A stretch of 64,000 nt of DNA, from the NCBI RefSeq assembly GCF_014207655.1, contig NZ_JACHHJ010000004.1, positions 310,001 through 374,000 on the forward strand, written 5' to 3'. Shown here one piece after another: positions 61,255 through 64,000 of this stretch; position 1 is the stretch's first letter, and every line of letters starts with the position of its first letter. Under the pieces are notes generated by a model, which was given only the letters and a program-made list of their open reading frames with translations, did no database searches and was not told the origin of the DNA. A program made the translations under genes and the position numbers. The DNA comes from Geomicrobium halophilum. GTDB lineage: Bacteria > Bacillota > Bacilli > Bacillales > Marinococcaceae.

Positions 61255-62043
61255 TTAAAATTGAACACTAAATCCATTAAATTTGTGGATCCCTGTTCCA
61301 AAACGTACGAGTTCTTTTTCTCTTAATTTTTTAACTGCTTTTTTTATTTCATCTAATATGCCTGGAGAAAGACCTAGTGTATTATGGCTCCCATAAATCT
61401 TTGTTACATTCGGTATATTTGATATTTTTTCTAGAGATTCCACCAAATTAACAGGATTCGTTGTTGGGAAAAACGCATAAATTGGAGTCTTATCATAAAA
61501 CAAATCTCCGGTAAATAAATACCCTTCGCTATCATCGTAAATTGATATATGACCGGGCGAATGACCTGGGGTATGGTATATAGTTAATTTCCGCTCCCCA
61601 ATTTCTATTTCATCGCCATCATTTAACAAACCAGTAGGCTCTCCTTGGAATGGTTTATATGTATATGGATCAAATGTTTCTGGAGTAGGTATTGTAATAT
61701 CCCGACTTACATCTCTTCTGATTTGCTCGATTGGAAGCTTTTTAATTCCATTAATGAGCCAGTCCTCTTCCTCTTTATGTACATATAAAATTTCAAACTC
61801 ACCATGACTTCCAATGTGGTCCCAATGAACATGTGTCGTTAATACAATTATTGGTAAACTTGTCAGTTGATCTGTTACCCTCTTAATATTATCAATTCCA
61901 AGTCCAGTATCAATTAATGCTGATTTCTCTTCACCGATTAATAAAAATGAATGAACCTTCTCCCTATGTCCATATTCACTAATAGCAAAAGTATTGTTAT
62001 CAATTTGAGTCACTGTAAACCAACAGTCATTAATTTCTAGCAT
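61255..62043 (-). CDS. MBL-fold metallo-hydrolase
   Basis: A 262-residue metallo-beta-lactamase-fold hydrolase. The metal motif is TTHVHWDHIG (HxHxDH), with the further ligands in YHTPGHSPGHI and FTGDLFYD, and GSHN near the C-terminus. The insert ITIPTPETFDPYTYKPFQGEPTG lies between the first and second metal motifs. The substrate is unknown; glyoxalase II and lactonase members share these motifs. The start at 62043 follows GGAGGG. A single gene without an operon partner. Confidence 0.85.
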   Translation of the reverse strand: MLEINDCWFTVTQIDNNTFAISEYGHREKVHSFLLIGEEKSALIDTGLGIDNIKRVTDQLTSLPIIVLTTHVHWDHIGSHGEFEILYVHKEEEDWLINGIKKLPIEQIRRDVSRDITIPTPETFDPYTYKPFQGEPTGLLNDGDEIEIGERKLTIYHTPGHSPGHISIYDDSEGYLFTGDLFYDKTPIYAFFPTTNPVNLVESLEKISNIPNVTKIYGSHNTLGLSPGILDEIKKAVKKLREKELVRFGTGIHKFNGFSVQF

Positions 62044-62454
62044 TTTTGTTGGCCCTCCTCTCAGCAAAAAAGTGACGCAAGTCTTATGTGGTTCTTGTGC
62101 CTCTTTTGAAGAATAAATCCTTTTCTTTGTTGGCTACCCTAAGCCCATCAAACTAAGAAAGATCCCCATCAAAAGGAGACCCCTCCAATGCTTAGAAAAC
62201 ACTTGTTAGACGGTCACTTCCTCTTGACAACTTTATCAAGATTATGCTGGGCTTGAGTACATGCCGGATCCAAATGCGTTAAGAACCGGGGTAAATGAAT
62301 AATCCAACGCCAAGCAATGGGCGATCGTGTCTCCTGTGGCAATGGGCAGGATCGTTTTATTTTCGAATGTATCAAGTTTACGAATTTAAGGTTTCCTAAA
62401 TTCTAGTAAAAGACATAATCATATGGCTTTTATTTGCTTGGTTACATGAAACTC

Positions 62455-62483
62455 TTGACATTAAATCATAGTATATTTATAAT
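62455..62483 (+). promoter_or_regulatory. Consensus SigA promoter of the SsuA/NMT1-like gene
   Basis: TTGACA (62455-62460), exactly 17 bp, then TATAAT (62478-62483): perfect on both hexamers, about 60 bp upstream of the start at 62544. Such a strong promoter normally needs a repressor, but no palindrome is obvious. The remaining part of the gap 62044-62454 has short protein-like stretches (for example QDYAGLEYMPDPNALRTGV) that I cannot assign. Confidence 0.85.
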
Positions 62484-62543
62484 TCACATTAATTTAGTTG
62501 GTATTATCAAATATGTTTGAAACACTCAAGGAGGCATTACGAA

Positions 62544-63539
62544 ATGAAAAAAACGATCCCTAGCCTTTCTTTTTTCTTTTTACTTGTAATGACTGGATGC
62601 CAGACATCAGAAGAAAATACTGATGAAGTTAAAATTGGTTATTTTCCAAATTTAACACATATTCCAAGTATCATTGCTCTTGAAAATGGTTATTTGGAAG
62701 ATCACTTTGGCGAAGATATTGAAATAACACCTAATACATTTCCAGATGGCAGTGTGTTTATGGAAGCAATGTCAACACAGGACATTGATATTGGTACCGT
62801 TGGTCCCTCGCCTGCAATGAATACATATCAAATCAACCCTGAACATGAAGTGATAGCTGGAGCTATAAATGGTGGGGCGGTGCTTGTTACAAATGAAACA
62901 GCAGGCATTGAGCATGTGAAGGATCTCGATGAAGCAAGTGTTGCTATACCAGCCATTACAGCGACACAAGACATGATGTTAAGGGCAGCTTTAATGGAAG
63001 AAGGATTAAATGCAGAAGATTCGGGAGGGTCGGTCAGCATGTTACCCCAAGCGCCAGCAGATACTTCGACTCTTTTTCTTCAAGATGACGTGGATGCAGC
63101 CGCAGTTCCTGAGCCTTGGGGTGTGAACCTCGAAAGCCAGGCAGGTGCGGAGGTTCTCCTTGATGCAGATGAATTTGCCTGGGGGATGGAGACACCCACA
63201 ACGGTCGTTACAGCTCGGACTGGGTTTACAGAGGAGAATGAAGACCTCACAAAAGGCTACCTTCGTGCCCATGTCGATGCTATTCAGTTTATTGAAGAAA
63301 ATCCAGAGGAATCTATAGATATATTTATCGAACATATTGAAGAGCTAACCGGTAATGAACTGGATCAGGAAAAATTGCACAGTGCCAACGAGCGCCTCAA
63401 TGCAACATATGAACTGAATGTAGATATCATGCAAGAGATGGCAACGATCAGTTATGATGCGCAATATACGCGAACAGATGACATTAAGGGACTCATCAAT
63501 TTAGAATACTTGGAAGACGTATTAGGAGAAGAACAATAA
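62544..63539 (+). CDS. ABC transporter substrate-binding lipoprotein (SsuA/NMT1 family)
   Basis: A 331-residue lipoprotein with signal peptide and lipobox VMTGCQT. The fold is recognised from EVKIGYFPNLTHIPSIIALE, FPDGSVFMEAMSTQDIDIGTVGPSPAMN and AAAVPEPWGVNLESQAGAEVLLDADE. Relatives bind aliphatic sulfonates, nitrate/bicarbonate or thiamine precursors. AAGGAGG precedes the ATG at 62544. No permease or ATPase gene follows in the window; instead there is IS110 debris, so the operon may have been broken or the partners lie elsewhere. Confidence 0.85.
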   Translation: MKKTIPSLSFFFLLVMTGCQTSEENTDEVKIGYFPNLTHIPSIIALENGYLEDHFGEDIEITPNTFPDGSVFMEAMSTQDIDIGTVGPSPAMNTYQINPEHEVIAGAINGGAVLVTNETAGIEHVKDLDEASVAIPAITATQDMMLRAALMEEGLNAEDSGGSVSMLPQAPADTSTLFLQDDVDAAAVPEPWGVNLESQAGAEVLLDADEFAWGMETPTTVVTARTGFTEENEDLTKGYLRAHVDAIQFIEENPEESIDIFIEHIEELTGNELDQEKLHSANERLNATYELNVDIMQEMATISYDAQYTRTDDIKGLINLEYLEDVLGEEQ

Positions 63540-63661
63540 ATGTATGCCGTAGACGGGTAAGGTATAAGCTCAGATACTACGTTTATCATTTTAGTATTGT
63601 AACCACCATGTATTGCTCAACAATCTGGCCCTTCGTATTCCTCTGAAGCCAAAAAACCCGT

Positions 63662-63805
63662 TTGCGTAAAGTGAAAACGGACAAAGTTGATGCCTTCCAT
63701 CTGGGTAAACTTTACTATAAAGAAGATCTAGAAGTTTTTCAGAGGAAAACCGAGCAATACCTGAATCTCCGTCATTTAACCCGAGCACAGCGCTTTGACG
63801 GATAG
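63662..63805 (+). pseudogene. IS110-family transposase fragment
   Basis: 48 codons: LRKVKTDKVDAFHLGKLYYKED, then EVFQRKTEQYLNLRHLTRAQ and a stop. This is the DEDD-domain region of IS110 transposases, with the K(T)DKxDAxHL motif containing two of the acidic catalytic residues. A piece of the same gene (NNLALRIPLKPKNP) may be just upstream in another frame. Without start or C-terminal domain it is inactive. Nothing else is seen in 63540-63661 or 63806-63901. Confidence 0.7.
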
Positions 63806-63901
63806 CTATGTGAACTAAGATCACTCTTCAACAATCGCGCTCGATTATGGAACAGTAAGATGAACGTATCGATGAACTTTATATTGAAGCATCTTTTTAA
63901 A

Positions 63902-64000
63902 CTAGGTTATTAATCGCATAATTATTGGAACTAATGTAATTAGAAACGCGGCTATTGCTGCGCCGAAAAAACGTTTCGCATGTTCTAAATTTCCTTTTTT
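63902..64000 (-). CDS. C-terminus of a small membrane protein, partial
   Basis: The last 32 codons of a frame that enters from outside the window: KKGNLEHAKRFFGAA then IAAFLITLVPIIMRLIT and a stop at 63902. The basic stretch followed by one hydrophobic helix resembles C-termini of small pilin-like or conjugation-associated membrane proteins (TrbC-like), but this is a weak impression. Together with the integrase and IS110 debris, it could mark the edge of a mobile element. Confidence 0.4.
   Translation of the reverse strand, partial: KKGNLEHAKRFFGAAIAAFLITLVPIIMRLIT

Overview
The window looks like a chromosomal segment of a spore-forming, low-to-moderate GC Bacillaceae, probably a halophile or haloalkaliphile. 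The evidence is SpoIIP, a tricistronic GerA-type germinant receptor, strong AGGAGG ribosome sites, Fur-, Zur- and CcpA-type boxes, and secreted lipoproteins that are unusually rich in Asp and Glu. A Salicibibacter-like genus would fit, but this is inference from style and not a database match.

Layout. 1-2.7 kb: Leloir galactose genes galK-galE-galT, minus strand, galT cut by the window edge. 3-14.3 kb: mostly independent housekeeping and stress genes: a cell-wall amidase, an orphan EutH, a YqaE peptide, an ABC exporter with a divergent TetR, DoxX, an aldehyde dehydrogenase, an old-yellow-enzyme (NamA) and SpoIIP. 14.3-17.8 kb: a Fur-box siderophore-binding lipoprotein, then mgtE behind an M-box-like leader and a small overlapping leader ORF. 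18-22 kb: gerA/gerB/gerC cistrons, with a 379-bp MITE-like element inserted at the ribosome site of the first one. 22-27.2 kb: ketone-body/short-chain fatty acid catabolism (scoA-scoB-thiolase-atoE) with a divergent LysR regulator.

27.3-40.4 kb is the defence block: an IS21 remnant, a CRISPR array of 52 repeats and 51 spacers (28031-31448), its leader, and a complete type I-B operon cas6-cas8b-cas7-cas5-cas3-cas4-cas1-cas2. All of it reads on the minus strand, so the leader is at the high-coordinate end and the oldest spacers are near 28 kb. 41.4-50.4 kb is a complete sialic-acid scavenging unit: secreted sialidase, ManNAc kinase, TRAP transporter, NanE epimerase and NanA lyase, with a divergent RpiR regulator. 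The intergenic control region carries a perfect CcpA cre and an ATGTTGC/GCAACAT operator. 50.5-57.1 kb holds YihY, DUF421, a GntR-ABC cassette, an acidic lipoprotein and a chloramphenicol-acetyltransferase-like enzyme.

57-64 kb is a zinc-starvation island set among gene debris: a frameshifted ParDE-like toxin-antitoxin pair, a Zur box with zinc-independent rpsN, a second Zur box with a truncated rpsN remnant, a ZnuA/AdcA zinc-binding lipoprotein, a ZinT-domain lipoprotein, and a decayed second ZnuA start. The two intact zinc lipoproteins share an undescribed domain of about 90 residues (DHYHTGD...WHWY...IDDHD). In the ZnuA protein this domain sits exactly where the His-rich loop belongs. The end of the window has an MBL hydrolase, an orphan SsuA/NMT1 lipoprotein and fragments of an integrase, an IS110 transposase and an unidentified membrane protein.

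The most unusual non-coding signals are three intergenic arrays of a TTCGGCG core repeated every 20-21 bp (near 12.9, 17.1 and 40.8 kb), the short M-box-like mgtE leader, the MITE at the germination operon, and a nested 21-bp hairpin near 52.95 kb.
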